NCBI RefSeq assembly: GCF_013376005.1
Contig: NZ_JABMJK010000017.1
Span: 53,394 to 117,393 of the forward strand
Direction: 5' to 3'
Length of the DNA: 64,000 nt
Source: Duganella sp. SG902
GTDB lineage: Bacteria > Pseudomonadota > Gammaproteobacteria > Burkholderiales > Burkholderiaceae_D
In this document: piece after piece, positions 36,526 to 46,080 of the stretch
Position numbering within the stretch: position 1 is the first letter of the stretch
Layout: the number at the start of each line of letters is the position of its first letter
Made by a program: the position numbers and the translations under genes
The notes under the pieces: generated by a model
The model's database searches: none
The model's input: the letters and a program-made list of their open reading frames with translations, nothing else
What the model was told of the DNA's origin: nothing

Positions 36526-37371
36526 TTAACGCATCATCCACGCAAGGATATCGGCAAAGATCTCTTCGCGATTCAGCTCATTGAAGTTTTCGTGGAAGTT
36601 TTGCGGGTAGCGCCGGTAGGTCAGCAGATGCGCTGGCACGGACTTCAGCATGGCCTCGGCGGCGTTGGCGTCGGCCAGCTTGTCGTCGCCGGCCACCACC
36701 GCGAACAGCGGCTGCGTCCACGCGGACATGCGCGCGGCCAGGCCTTGCTGCGCGGCGGTCAGCGCGTTGCCGAAGCGGACCGTGATTTCGGTGGCGCGAA
36801 TGCCGTCGCGCTCATCGGCGTGATGGCGCGCGGTGATGCCGCCGTCGTGCGTGAGCTGATCCGTGAGCGACTCCAGCGGCACCTTCATGCGCGGCGCCAG
36901 CGCGCCCAGCACGCCGGCCAGCGCCAGCAGCACCGGCGACACCTTGATCGCGTTCACGTAGTATGGCGAGGACAGGATGTAGCCCTTGATCGCGGCCTCG
37001 CCGGCAAAGTGGCCAAGCGCCAGATGGGTCGCGATCAGCGCGCCCATAGAGTGCCCCATCACGTATATCGGCAAGCCCGGATACTGCTGCCTGACCCATT
37101 GCAGGAACAGCAGGCTGTCGTCGAGGAAGACCTCGAAGCCGGGAATGTCGACCCGGCGCGCGTCCTGGTGGCCGCACAAGTCGTAGGCCACGGTGGCGAT
37201 GCCGTGCTGGCGGAAGTACAACGCCGGCGTGACGTAGTCGCCGCCGTGCGCCATGCCGCCGTGGATGGCGAGGATGACCGCGCGCGGCGCCTCCGGCTCC
37301 CACACATGCACGCGCCGCTGCGCGCCCTGCCCTGCGCTGAAAGTGGTGAGTCGGTCCTCGGAAAACCGCAT
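36526..37371 (-). CDS. Alpha/beta hydrolase, monoacylglycerol lipase-like
   Basis: 281 residues with the hydrolase-4 (serine aminopeptidase S33/lysophospholipase) layout: oxyanion region AIHGGMAHGGDY, nucleophile elbow GHSMGA, Asp in VAGDDKLAD and His in NFHENFNE. Likely hydrolyses a lipid or carboxyl ester in the cytoplasm; substrate unknown. The ATG at 37371 shares a base with the TGA of the DUF4279-like gene upstream (TGATG), so the two are coupled. The 116 bases downstream to paralogue A contain its probable promoter. Confidence 0.88.
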   Translation of the reverse strand: MRFSEDRLTTFSAGQGAQRRVHVWEPEAPRAVILAIHGGMAHGGDYVTPALYFRQHGIATVAYDLCGHQDARRVDIPGFEVFLDDSLLFLQWVRQQYPGLPIYVMGHSMGALIATHLALGHFAGEAAIKGYILSSPYYVNAIKVSPVLLALAGVLGALAPRMKVPLESLTDQLTHDGGITARHHADERDGIRATEITVRFGNALTAAQQGLAARMSAWTQPLFAVVAGDDKLADANAAEAMLKSVPAHLLTYRRYPQNFHENFNELNREEIFADILAWMMR

Positions 37372-37742
37372 CAAGCGGTGATGCTCAGATTGATGCCCAT
37401 TTCAACCAGCATGGTCATGTCGGCTAGCGAGAAGTCCAGGCTGGGCGTTGACGCGCCCTGGTCGGTGGGGAAGGAGACGCGCAGCTCGGCGGCGACGTCG
37501 GAACGCTCGAAGTGGATGCCGCGCGCCTGGCACTCGCCAAGGTAGAAACGGATCTGCTTGAGCAGCTCGTCCGGGTTCTGCTCGGTGCCGATGGCCACGT
37601 AAAACCCGGAGTCGATGCGCACCCGGCCGTCTGGCTTGACGTCGCCCTTTTGCCAGTCGCCGTGCGGCTCGGTAGGCAGGCCATCGCGGATGTCTGCCAG
37701 GCCTTCATCGTCGCCGTGTACCTTCAGTGTTGCGATATTCAT
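37371..37742 (-). CDS. DUF4279-like small protein
   Basis: 123 residues, soluble. The order of segments (MNIATLKVHGDDEGLADIRD, WQKGDVKPDGRVRIDSGFYVAI, LKQIRFYLGE, AELRVSF, TPSLDFSLADMTMLVEMGINLSI) resembles DUF4279, a family frequently found among polymorphic-toxin immunity proteins and elsewhere. No toxin gene is next to it here, so an immunity role is not supported. AGAGG lies upstream of the ATG. Downstream it is coupled to the alpha/beta hydrolase. Confidence 0.65.
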   Translation of the reverse strand: MNIATLKVHGDDEGLADIRDGLPTEPHGDWQKGDVKPDGRVRIDSGFYVAIGTEQNPDELLKQIRFYLGECQARGIHFERSDVAAELRVSFPTDQGASTPSLDFSLADMTMLVEMGINLSITA

Positions 37743-37817
37743 TGGTCTGCCTCTGGTTGGTCTCCTACCGCGAGGAGGTTACACCATAGAAATATCAAAG
37801 TCTAGCAATATAGCCAA

Positions 37818-38483
37818 TTAGGCAATGCCGTAGCGGCTGCGGTAAGCCGCCACCGCGTCCTTGTACTGGGCCAGCTGCGGATCGGCGGCGGCGCCGTTCA
37901 GGAAGCCGAACAGGTCGTCGAGGTTGCCGATCGAAATCACTGGAATGCCATATTTCTCGGTCACTTCCTGCACTGCCGACAATTCTGACAGTTGTCCGTC
38001 CTTACCGGCGCGCTCCATGCGGTCCAGCGCGATCAGCACGGCGCACGGCTCGGCGCCGGCCGCGCGGATCATCTCCACCGATTCGCGCACCGAGGTGCCG
38101 GCCGAGATCACATCGTCAATGATGACCACCTTGCCTTGCAGCTTGGCGCCAACGATGGTGCCGCCCTCGCCGTGGTCCTTGGCCTCCTTGCGGTTGAAGG
38201 CGAACGAGGTGTTGCGGCCCTTGCCGGCCAGCGCCACCGCCGTGGCCGAGGCCAGCGTGATGCCCTTGTAGGCAGGGCCGAACAGCATGTCGAACTGGAC
38301 GCCGGAATCGAGCAGCGTCTGCGCGTAGAACTGCGCCAGCTGGGCCAGCGTGGCGCCGTCGTGGAACAGGCCGGCGTTGAAGAAGTACGGCGACTGACGG
38401 CCGGCCTTGGTGGTGAACTCGCCGAAGCGCAGCACGCCCGTGTTGACCGAAAACTGGATAAATTCCTGACGTAAGGTGTTCAT
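37818..38483 (-). CDS. pyrE: Orotate phosphoribosyltransferase
   Basis: 221 residues. Makes orotidine 5'-phosphate from orotate and PRPP in pyrimidine synthesis. The PRPP-binding motif is VVIIDDVISAGTS, and GEFTTKAGRQSPYFFNAG at the N-terminus with NRKEAKDHGEGG (flexible catalytic loop) are typical of PyrE. Divergent from the exonuclease III gene with 76 bases between, the usual arrangement in betaproteobacteria. Confidence 0.97.
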   Translation of the reverse strand: MNTLRQEFIQFSVNTGVLRFGEFTTKAGRQSPYFFNAGLFHDGATLAQLAQFYAQTLLDSGVQFDMLFGPAYKGITLASATAVALAGKGRNTSFAFNRKEAKDHGEGGTIVGAKLQGKVVIIDDVISAGTSVRESVEMIRAAGAEPCAVLIALDRMERAGKDGQLSELSAVQEVTEKYGIPVISIGNLDDLFGFLNGAAADPQLAQYKDAVAAYRSRYGIA

Positions 38484-38559
38484 GTTGCCTCATTTCTTTA
38501 AAGTGCCGGTATTTTACCGCTACACTAGCGCATTCCGTATTTTCTGCCCTGAATCTTCT

Positions 38560-39333
38560 ATGCCAAAAATCATCTCCGCCAACCTGAATGGCATCCGCTC
38601 CGCCGCCTCCAAGGGCTTTTTCAACTGGATGGCCAAGCAGGACGCCGACTTCGTCTGTGTGCAGGAACTCAAGGCGCAGGCGCCGGACATGACGCCGGAA
38701 TTCCTCAATCCCGGCGGCTACCACGGCCACTTCCACTACGCCGAGAAAAAAGGCTATTCCGGCACCGGCGTCTACAGCAAGATCGAACCGGACCGCGTGG
38801 TGATCGGCTTCGGCTCGCCCGAGTTCGACGCCGAAGGCCGCTACGTGCGCTGCGATTTCGGCAAGCTGACCGTGATCTCGGTGTATTGCCCGTCCGGCTC
38901 GTCCGGTCCGGAGCGCCAGGAGGCCAAGTTCCGCTTCATGGACCTGTTCCTGCCGCACCTGCGGCAACTGCACGCCGAGGGCCGCGAGGTGGTGATCTGC
39001 GGCGACTGGAACATCGCCCACAAGGAAATCGACCTGAAGAACTGGAAGGGCAACAAGAAGAACTCCGGCTTCCTGCCGGAAGAGCGCGAATGGATGACCC
39101 GCATCTTTGACGAAGTCGGTTTCGTCGACGTGCACCGCGGCCTCGATCCGCGCGAAGAGCAGTACACCTGGTGGAGCAACCGCGGCCAGGCCTACGCCAA
39201 GAATGTGGGCTGGCGCATCGATTACCACGTGGCCACCCCGGGCATCGCCGCCAAGGCCACCAGCGTGGCCATCTACAAGGATGAGAAATTCTCCGACCAC
39301 GCGCCGCTGACCATTATCTACGACGCGATGTAA
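38560..39333 (+). CDS. xth: Exodeoxyribonuclease III / AP endonuclease
   Basis: 257 residues of the EEP nuclease family. It cuts abasic sites and trims 3' ends in base excision repair. Catalytic blocks: ISANLNGIRSA, CVQELKAQ (metal-binding Glu), GTGVYSK, CGDWNIAH (Asp, Asn), and the terminal FSDHAPLTI (Asp-His). Start at ATG 38560 matches the family; no Shine-Dalgarno is seen. Divergent from pyrE. Confidence 0.95.
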   Translation: MPKIISANLNGIRSAASKGFFNWMAKQDADFVCVQELKAQAPDMTPEFLNPGGYHGHFHYAEKKGYSGTGVYSKIEPDRVVIGFGSPEFDAEGRYVRCDFGKLTVISVYCPSGSSGPERQEAKFRFMDLFLPHLRQLHAEGREVVICGDWNIAHKEIDLKNWKGNKKNSGFLPEEREWMTRIFDEVGFVDVHRGLDPREEQYTWWSNRGQAYAKNVGWRIDYHVATPGIAAKATSVAIYKDEKFSDHAPLTIIYDAM

Positions 39334-39478
39334 GTGCTCACTTGCTGCGTTCCATAGTTGGGGCGCAGCAACTTCGTTGTTTCGCGGCACAAATTTCGGT
39401 CTCATGAAATTTACTAATTAGAAATATCCATGTTTCATTGTTATCATTGGAGCTTTCCCAAAGATAACCTTGAGCGTC

Positions 39479-42463
39479 ATGACTACCCCTGTCCTGCAGT
39501 CCGTCACCATCACCGACAACTCCACCATCGTCCTGCACTTTGACCGCGTGGTCGCCAGCGGCGATGGCAATATTGTGATCAGCGACGGCTACGCCCAGTC
39601 CTACTATGGCTCCGGGGGACTGAAGGAACGCATCGTCGGCGCCACCGACGCGCGCACGCTGTCGGCCGGCGATCCACAGATCACCTACGGCAAGGATGTC
39701 ACGTTCCACCTCAACAGCGCGCTCAAGAACGGGTTGAGCTACAGCGTCACCATGAACGCCGGCGCGGTGGAGGAAAGCGATGGCGGCGGCGCCAACGCGG
39801 CCATCAGTTCGCCACGGCTGTTCAACTTTGTTGCCACCGGCACCGCAGCCCCGGTGGCCACGCCGGCGGCGGCGGTGGGCACCACCATTCACTTCACCGA
39901 CACCGGCACCAACAGCAGCGACTACATCACCGCCGCGCGCGACCAGGTGGTGACCGGCACCTACACCGGCACGCTGGGCGCCAACGAGTTTGTCCAGGTG
40001 TCGCTGGACAACGGCGCCAGCTGGTACAAGGCCACCGTCAACAGCAGCGCCAAGACCTGGAGCTACAGCGGCCAGATCGACCTCGACAACCTGACCGAGG
40101 CCGCCGGCGGCGCCCTCGACGGCAACTTGCTGGCGCGCGTGAGCAACACCACCGGCGGCAGCAGCGCCCAGGCCAGCCATACCTACAGCTACAACAACCA
40201 CCCGATCGAGATCGACGTCAGCAGCAACTTCACGTTTTCCGCCGACACCGGCGTCAGCGCCTCGGACCTGATCACCAAGACCGCGATCCAGACCATCAGC
40301 GGCACCTACTCCGGCTCGCTGCTCGCGGGCCAGACGCTGCAGGTGTCGGTCGACGGCGGCGCCAGCTGGGTCAGCGCCACCGCCAGCGCCGGCAGCTGGT
40401 CCAGCAGCACCAAGCTCACGCTGCAGAGTGGCACGCACGAGGTGCTGGCGCGCGTGACCGACGCCGCCGGCAACACCAGCGGCGTGGCCTCGTCCGAGTA
40501 CACCTTGCTGACCAGCGCCGTGTCGCTGGCCGGCCACGCGCTGACGCTGCCCAGCGACAGCGACACCGGCGTCTCGCACAGCGACCGCATCACCTACTCG
40601 ACGGAACTGGTCACGCTCGACGTGGCCGGCCTGCACGGCTTCCACGCCGGCGACACCATCGAGATCGTCGACACCAGCCACAGCTCGCAAGTGGTGGCCA
40701 GCTACGTGATCCAGGCGTCCGACCTGTACTACGGCCAGGACTACTTCAGCGTCGACCAGTACAACCCGACCGCGCGCACCTCGGTCAGCATCGCGCTCGG
40801 TTCGCTGAGCGAAGGCGCGCACACGCTGGCCGCGCGCATTGTCGACATCGCCGGCAATACCGGCACCGCCAGCGGCACCAGCGCCATCACCCTCGACAAG
40901 ACCGCGCCGGTCATCTCCACATCGGCGCCGGTGGAAGACGCCACCGGGGTCAGCACCGGCATCACCAAGCTGACCTTCACCTTCAACGAGAACATCGCGG
41001 TGGAAGACGGCACCGTGGTCCAGATCCGGGATGACGACAATCCCGACAACATGCAGGAAGTCACGCTGTCGAGCAGCGCGGCCAGCGGCAAGACGCTGAC
41101 CATCAACCTGAGCAGCGCACTCACCTCCGGCACCCATTACACGGTGCAGGGCGCGGCCATCAGCGACCTGGCCGGCAACTTCGGCATCACCGGCGACAAC
41201 CCGATGCTGCACTTCACCACCGCCGGCACCTATAGCGGCGGTTCCTTGCCCGGCGCGCTGAGCATCAACTACGAAGACACGGCGCCGGCCTGGGACACCG
41301 ATGCCAGCTCCACTCGCCACACCGACGGCATCACCAGCAACAACCGCATCAGCATCAGCGGCGTGGACAGCGGCGGCGACTGGTACTACCGCCTCGGCTC
41401 AAGCGACAGCTGGCACCTGGGCAGCGGCGATGGCTTCAACCTGACCGACGGCACCTACGCCATGGACAGCATTCAGGTCAAGCAAGTGGTCAGTGGCATG
41501 GACAGCCAGATCTCCAGCATCAGCGCCACGCTGGAAGTGGACACGGCGGCATCGGCCGCGCTGGTGGTGGGCCAGTCGTTCACGAGCGGCGCCAGCAGCA
41601 TTGACGGCGGCATCACCGGCAGCACCGACACCTCGAACGAGCTGGTGGAAGTCAGCTTCGACCACGGCGCCACCTGGGTGCAGGCCACCACCACCTTTAT
41701 CGGCTCGGGCGTATCGACCTGGGAGCTGAGCGGCGTCTCCGGCGAACTGGGCAACAACTACGCGCTGCGCCTGAGCGATGGCGCCGGCAACATCACGCCC
41801 TTCCCCGGCCAGACCACGGCGGGCGTGGCCTACTACCTGGCCGATGGCGGTGTCACCTTCAACCACGCGTCCGACAATTACACCACCGTGATCGGCGGCG
41901 ACGGCGCGGACAGCATCACACTCGGCAATCACGCCCTGGTGTTTGGCGGCGACGGCGACACCGTCGTGGCGGGGTCGAATTCCACGGTCGGCGTGGGCGA
42001 CAATGCCAGCGTGACGACAGGCGGCGGCAGCAACGTGGTCAGCGCCGGCTTGGCCGCCTCGGTCACCACCGGCAGCGGCGCGGACATCATCTCGCTGGAC
42101 GGCTATGCCAGCGCCGTGGTGAGCGCGGGCGCCGGCGCCGATACGCTGAACCTGAACAATGACACCACGGCCTCGCTGTCCAATCTGTACAACTTTACCG
42201 GCATCGAGACCCTCAACTTCGGTTCCGACGGCACCAATAGCCTGGTCATTCTCGGCACCTCCAACGTGACGTCCTTTACCAGCGGCAGCCGCCTGAACAT
42301 CACCAACACCGGCGGCGGCGACACCACCATCACGCTGGACAGCGCAGTCTGGCACGCGGACGGCACCTCGGGCGGCTACAACATCTATCACAACACGGGA
42401 GCGACGGTGACTGTGGCGGTGATCGTCGGCGTGCAAGTCGACCTGTCGTCCATCTCGGCGTAA
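39479..42463 (+). CDS. Large Ig-like/RTX-like surface or secreted protein
   Basis: About 994 residues, without a signal peptide. The N-terminus (to about 130) and a central block (about 475-585; APVISTSAPVEDATGVSTGITK, then LAGNFGITGDN) resemble SbsA/Big_5 Ig-like domains. Several other beta modules share phrases such as VQVSLDNGASWYKA, LQVSVDGGASWVSA and VEVSFDHGATWVQA. The region about 800-900 is rich in GGDGAD/GSGAD turns like degenerate RTX calcium-binding nonapeptides. The C-terminus is hydrophobic. Together these suggest type I secretion, but no transporter is in the window. ATG at 39479 is chosen; a TTG at 39470 would add three residues. The upstream 145 bases are AT-rich. Confidence 0.75.
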   Translation: MTTPVLQSVTITDNSTIVLHFDRVVASGDGNIVISDGYAQSYYGSGGLKERIVGATDARTLSAGDPQITYGKDVTFHLNSALKNGLSYSVTMNAGAVEESDGGGANAAISSPRLFNFVATGTAAPVATPAAAVGTTIHFTDTGTNSSDYITAARDQVVTGTYTGTLGANEFVQVSLDNGASWYKATVNSSAKTWSYSGQIDLDNLTEAAGGALDGNLLARVSNTTGGSSAQASHTYSYNNHPIEIDVSSNFTFSADTGVSASDLITKTAIQTISGTYSGSLLAGQTLQVSVDGGASWVSATASAGSWSSSTKLTLQSGTHEVLARVTDAAGNTSGVASSEYTLLTSAVSLAGHALTLPSDSDTGVSHSDRITYSTELVTLDVAGLHGFHAGDTIEIVDTSHSSQVVASYVIQASDLYYGQDYFSVDQYNPTARTSVSIALGSLSEGAHTLAARIVDIAGNTGTASGTSAITLDKTAPVISTSAPVEDATGVSTGITKLTFTFNENIAVEDGTVVQIRDDDNPDNMQEVTLSSSAASGKTLTINLSSALTSGTHYTVQGAAISDLAGNFGITGDNPMLHFTTAGTYSGGSLPGALSINYEDTAPAWDTDASSTRHTDGITSNNRISISGVDSGGDWYYRLGSSDSWHLGSGDGFNLTDGTYAMDSIQVKQVVSGMDSQISSISATLEVDTAASAALVVGQSFTSGASSIDGGITGSTDTSNELVEVSFDHGATWVQATTTFIGSGVSTWELSGVSGELGNNYALRLSDGAGNITPFPGQTTAGVAYYLADGGVTFNHASDNYTTVIGGDGADSITLGNHALVFGGDGDTVVAGSNSTVGVGDNASVTTGGGSNVVSAGLAASVTTGSGADIISLDGYASAVVSAGAGADTLNLNNDTTASLSNLYNFTGIETLNFGSDGTNSLVILGTSNVTSFTSGSRLNITNTGGGDTTITLDSAVWHADGTSGGYNIYHNTGATVTVAVIVGVQVDLSSISA

Positions 42464-42466
42464 GCG

Positions 42467-43357
42467 CTACAGGCTACGGCGCGAGCGGAACTCGCGCCAT
42501 TCGCCGCTCAGCGGATCGATGAAGCTGATGGCGCGCGCCAGCAGCTGCAAGGGCTGCGACACGTCGTCCTGCTTGCACGGCAGGGCCACCGGATAGAAGG
42601 CGTCATTGACGATCGGGATGCCCAGCGACGACAGGTGCACGCGCAACTGGTGCTGGCGGCCGGTATGCGGATACAGGCGGTACAGGGTCAGTTCACCGCG
42701 ATGCTCGACCACGTCGATCAGCGTTTCCGAATTCGGCTCGCCCTCCACCTCCTTCATGACGAAGAACTTGTCGCCCTCCACCATGCGGCTGCGATAGGTA
42801 AAGGGGAACTGCACATCGTGCAGGCGTGGCGCCAGCGCCTCGTATTCCTTGTCGATTACGCGCTTCTGGAACATGGACTGGTACACGCCGCGGCTGGCGG
42901 GGTTGCGCGAAAAGATCACCACCCCGGCCGTCTCGCGGTCGAGCCGGTGGATCGGCACCAGGTCTTCCTCTCCCAGCGTTTTGCGCAGCCGTACCAGCAA
43001 GGTCTCATGCAGGAAGCGGCCGGACGGTATCACCGGCAGGAAGTGCGGCTTGTCCACCACCACCAGATGCTCGTCCAGGTGCAGGATCTCCTCCTGGAAC
43101 GGGATCGGCGTTTCCGGGTATTCCAGCTCGCGGTAGTAGAACATGCGCAGGCCGCGCTTGAAGCGGCTGGTGGGCAGCAACGGTTTGCCGTCGTTATCCA
43201 CCACATCGCCGCGCGCCATGCGCTCGCGCCACGCCGCCTCGCTCACGTCCGGAAAGCGCGCCACCAGGAAGCTGATCATGTCAGGCCAGTCGCCCTCCGG
43301 CAGATACAGATAGCTGGGCGCGACGCCGTCGCGCATGGGCAGCGGGTGACGCGACAT
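42467..43357 (-). CDS. RluA-family RNA pseudouridine synthase
   Basis: 296 residues. Converts uridine to pseudouridine in rRNA or tRNA; the exact site is not predictable. The catalytic motif PIHRLDRETAGVVIFSR contains the essential Asp, with YPHTGRQHQLRVHL as the downstream family block. An S4-like N-terminal region (about 20-75) precedes it. Closely packed: one base after the M48 gene on the same strand and three bases from the convergent Ig-like gene. Confidence 0.92.
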   Translation of the reverse strand: MSRHPLPMRDGVAPSYLYLPEGDWPDMISFLVARFPDVSEAAWRERMARGDVVDNDGKPLLPTSRFKRGLRMFYYRELEYPETPIPFQEEILHLDEHLVVVDKPHFLPVIPSGRFLHETLLVRLRKTLGEEDLVPIHRLDRETAGVVIFSRNPASRGVYQSMFQKRVIDKEYEALAPRLHDVQFPFTYRSRMVEGDKFFVMKEVEGEPNSETLIDVVEHRGELTLYRLYPHTGRQHQLRVHLSSLGIPIVNDAFYPVALPCKQDDVSQPLQLLARAISFIDPLSGEWREFRSRRSL

Positions 43358-43358
43358 A

Positions 43359-44243
43359 TCAGGTCTTGGGCAGCGCGAGCGAGCGGTATGGCGGCAGCTT
43401 GTTCGGGTCCAGGCCCTTGGCGCGCGCGTACACCGGCAGCACCAGATGCATATTGGCGTTCATCTCCTTGATGCGGTCCTTGCCGGCCGGGTGGGTCGAC
43501 AGGAAGCTGATCGGCTGGTTCTTGTTGATCGCGCCCATCTTCTCCCACAGCGCGATACCGGCGCGCGGATCGAAACCGGCGCGCGCGGCCAGGTCCATGC
43601 CCACCAGGTCGGCCTCGGTCTCGTCGCTGCGCGAGAAGCTCAGCGAGGCCACCTTGGCGGCGCCGCTGCCGACCGCGTCGCCCAGGCGCGGATCGAGGCC
43701 GAAGTAGGCCGCGCCGGCGGCGCCGGCCACGCGGCCCAGCAGCGAGGTGACGTTGTTCTTGCCGGCCTGCTCGCGCGCGTGCTCGCGCAGCGCGTGGGCG
43801 ATCTCGTGGCCCATCACCATCGCCACCTCGTCGTCGGTCAGATTCAGCTTGGTCAGGATGCCGTTGTAGAAGGCGATGCGGCCGCCCGGCATGCAGAAGG
43901 CGTTGACGGTGTCGGAGCGCAGCAGGTTGACCTGCCAGTCCCACTTGGCCGCATCCGGGTTCCAGCGCGTGGTGAACGGAATGATGCGCTTGGCGATGGC
44001 GCGCAGGCGGATCAGCTGCGGATTGGTGTCGGTGGCCACCGCGTCCTTCTTGTGCGCCTCGGACAGCATCTGGTTGTACTGCAGTTTCGACTGTTGATCG
44101 AACTGCGCGGCATCGGCGCCGGCCAGGCCGCGCATGCGCGACAGCTTGGAGACCGGGATACCGTCATCCTGCGCGTACAGCGACATGGCGCTGGTACAGA
44201 GCAGCAGCGCCAGCACGGCGCTCTTCAATTTAAACTTTTTCAT
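43359..44243 (-). CDS. M48 family metalloprotease, periplasmic
   Basis: 294 residues: signal peptide (MKKFKLKSAVLALLLCTSAMSLYA) and an M48 zinc protease domain with VMGHEIAHALREH and the third ligand in SRSDETEADLVGMDLA. Related to LoiP/BepA-type periplasmic proteases that monitor the outer membrane. The C-terminus has STHPAGKDRIKEM, typical of the family. ATG at 44243 lies inside the end of the ampG gene (14-base overlap); a GTG six bases upstream is possible. Confidence 0.9.
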   Translation of the reverse strand: MKKFKLKSAVLALLLCTSAMSLYAQDDGIPVSKLSRMRGLAGADAAQFDQQSKLQYNQMLSEAHKKDAVATDTNPQLIRLRAIAKRIIPFTTRWNPDAAKWDWQVNLLRSDTVNAFCMPGGRIAFYNGILTKLNLTDDEVAMVMGHEIAHALREHAREQAGKNNVTSLLGRVAGAAGAAYFGLDPRLGDAVGSGAAKVASLSFSRSDETEADLVGMDLAARAGFDPRAGIALWEKMGAINKNQPISFLSTHPAGKDRIKEMNANMHLVLPVYARAKGLDPNKLPPYRSLALPKT

Positions 44244-45477
44244 GTCCACTATTCCACGGAGCGATTTTGGGCAGCATCATCATTGCAGGGAATGCAAGGA
44301 TAAAGCATACGATAAAGAACCAGAACCATCCGGTTTCGGCAACAATATACCCTACCGAAGAATTGATGAATGTGCGCGGGACCGCAGCCAGGCTGGAAAA
44401 CAGCGCGTATTGCGTGGCCGTGTAGCGCGGATCGGTGGCGCGCGACATGAAGGCCACCAGCGCCGCCGAGCCGAGGCCCAGGCTGGCGAACGCCTCGAAG
44501 CCGAACACGGCGCTCAGCAGCAGCTTGTCCGGGCCGACCTGCGCCAGCCAGGCGAAGCCGAGAATGGCGATCGCCTGCAGCACGCCAAACACCCACAGCG
44601 CGCGGTTGATACCCAGCTTGATCATCCAGATACCGCCCACGGCACCGCCGGCCAGGCTGGCCCACCAGCCGGTGGCGTTGGCCGCCAGGCCGATGTCCTT
44701 GGTGGAGAAACCGATATCGAGGAAGAATTTGGTCGACAGCGCGGTCGACATGGTGTCGCCGATTTTATACAGCAGCACGAAGGCGATGATGAACAGCGCC
44801 TGCTTCCAGCCATCGCGCCGCACGAATTCCAGGAAGGGCAGCACCACCGCCTCTTGCAGATTCTTCGGCGGCTCGCCGTACAGCGTCGGCTCCTTGGCCA
44901 GCAAGGTGCACACAAAGCCCGGCAGCATGAAGGCCGCCACGGTCCAGAACACGATCTGCCACGGCTGGCTGTCCGCCATCACCAAACCCAGCGCGCTCGG
45001 TATCAGGCTGGCGGCCTTGTAGGCGTTGACGATGATGGCCGCGCCCAGGCCCTGCTCCTCCTCCGCCAGAATCTCGCGCCGGTAGGCGTCGATCACCACG
45101 TCCTGGCTGGCCGACAGGAAGGCGATCAGGAACACCATGCCGGCGATCAGCGACAGCTCCAGCTTCGGGTCCAGCATGCCCAGGCCGCCGATGAAGGCGA
45201 ACAGCGCCAGCTGGGTCAGCGCCATCCAGCCGCGCCGGCGGCCCAGCGGCAGCACCGTGTAGCGGTCCATGAACGGCGCCCACAGGAACTTGAAGGTGTA
45301 GGGGAACATCGCCAGGCCGAACAGGCCCAGCGCCTTGACGTCCAGCCCGGACTTGGCCAGCCACGCCTGCATCAGGTAGATCAGCGTGTAGAGCGGCAGC
45401 CCCGAACTGAATCCCAGGAACAGGATGGAGACGGTGCGTCCGTTGAGGTAGCTATGCCAGGGCCGGGTTTGGGTCAT
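44230..45477 (-). CDS. ampG: AmpG-family muropeptide permease (MFS)
   Basis: 415 residues with about 12 membrane helices. AmpG imports anhydromuropeptides from the periplasm for cell-wall recycling and, in some bacteria, beta-lactamase signalling. Family markers: LGFSSGLPLYTLIYLMQAWL at the start, FKFLWAPFMDRY and SASQDVVIDAYRREIL. It sits between metW (no gap) and the M48 protease (overlap). Co-occurrence with the M48 protease suggests envelope maintenance, though co-transcription with the methionine genes may be incidental. Confidence 0.92.
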   Translation of the reverse strand: MTQTRPWHSYLNGRTVSILFLGFSSGLPLYTLIYLMQAWLAKSGLDVKALGLFGLAMFPYTFKFLWAPFMDRYTVLPLGRRRGWMALTQLALFAFIGGLGMLDPKLELSLIAGMVFLIAFLSASQDVVIDAYRREILAEEEQGLGAAIIVNAYKAASLIPSALGLVMADSQPWQIVFWTVAAFMLPGFVCTLLAKEPTLYGEPPKNLQEAVVLPFLEFVRRDGWKQALFIIAFVLLYKIGDTMSTALSTKFFLDIGFSTKDIGLAANATGWWASLAGGAVGGIWMIKLGINRALWVFGVLQAIAILGFAWLAQVGPDKLLLSAVFGFEAFASLGLGSAALVAFMSRATDPRYTATQYALFSSLAAVPRTFINSSVGYIVAETGWFWFFIVCFILAFPAMMMLPKIAPWNSGHEKV

Positions 45478-46080
45478 TTATTTTTTCCGTAGTCGGAACA
45501 CGGCCAGATCGCCGCGCAGATTAGGCAGGAAGGATACACGTTTCCCCTCCGCCAGCGCTACACATTCGATCACTTCCAGCCCGCACTCCTCCGCCAGGTC
45601 GCGGAAATCGTTGATGGTGGCGCAGCGCAGGTTGGGGGTGTCGTACCATTCGTACGGCAGCGATTCCGACACCGGCATGCGGCCCTTCAGCAAGGCCACG
45701 CGGTGCGGCCAGTAGGCAAAATTCGGGAACGACACGATCGCCTCCTTGCCGACGCGGACGATGTCGCGCAGCAGCGCCTCGACGTGCTTCATCATCTGCA
45801 GCGAGGACAGGCACAGCACCGTGTCGAAGCTGTTGTTGCCGAACAGCGCCAGCCCCTTTTCCATGTCCTGCTGGATCACGCGCACGCCGCGCCGGGTGCT
45901 GGCCAGCACCTCGTCGTCGGCCAGCTCGATGCCGTAGCCGGTGCATTGCTTGTCGCTCTGCAGATAGTCCATCATCACGCCGTCGCCGCAACCCAGGTCC
46001 AGCACATGCGACCTGTCGCCAATCCAGTGGGCGATGAAGGCCAAGTCCGGCCGTGCCGCGCTCAATTCATTGAAGTTCAT
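45478..46080 (-). CDS. metW: Methionine biosynthesis protein MetW
   Basis: 200 residues, class I methyltransferase-like fold with the AdoMet motif VLDLGCGDGVMMDYL. MetW is found next to MetX in many proteobacteria and is needed for full homoserine acyltransferase function; its own methyl acceptor is unknown. Start at 46080 (MNFNELSAARPDL) overlaps the metX stop by ATGA. An upstream in-frame start at 46104 lies inside metX and is less likely. Confidence 0.94.
   Translation of the reverse strand: MNFNELSAARPDLAFIAHWIGDRSHVLDLGCGDGVMMDYLQSDKQCTGYGIELADDEVLASTRRGVRVIQQDMEKGLALFGNNSFDTVLCLSSLQMMKHVEALLRDIVRVGKEAIVSFPNFAYWPHRVALLKGRMPVSESLPYEWYDTPNLRCATINDFRDLAEECGLEVIECVALAEGKRVSFLPNLRGDLAVFRLRKK

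Noticed and set aside
37371..37742. Immunity protein of a polymorphic toxin system.
   Set aside because: DUF4279-like only; no toxin, secretion or Rhs gene in the neighbourhood.
39338..41320. A 660-codon minus-strand frame opposite the Ig-like gene.
   Set aside because: Gly/Ala/Val/Arg-rich mirror of a repetitive gene; no recognisable features.
39842..42100. Repetitive stretches in the Ig-like gene considered as DNA tandem repeats.
   Set aside because: The similarity is at protein module level; the DNA copies are too diverged to be true tandem repeats.
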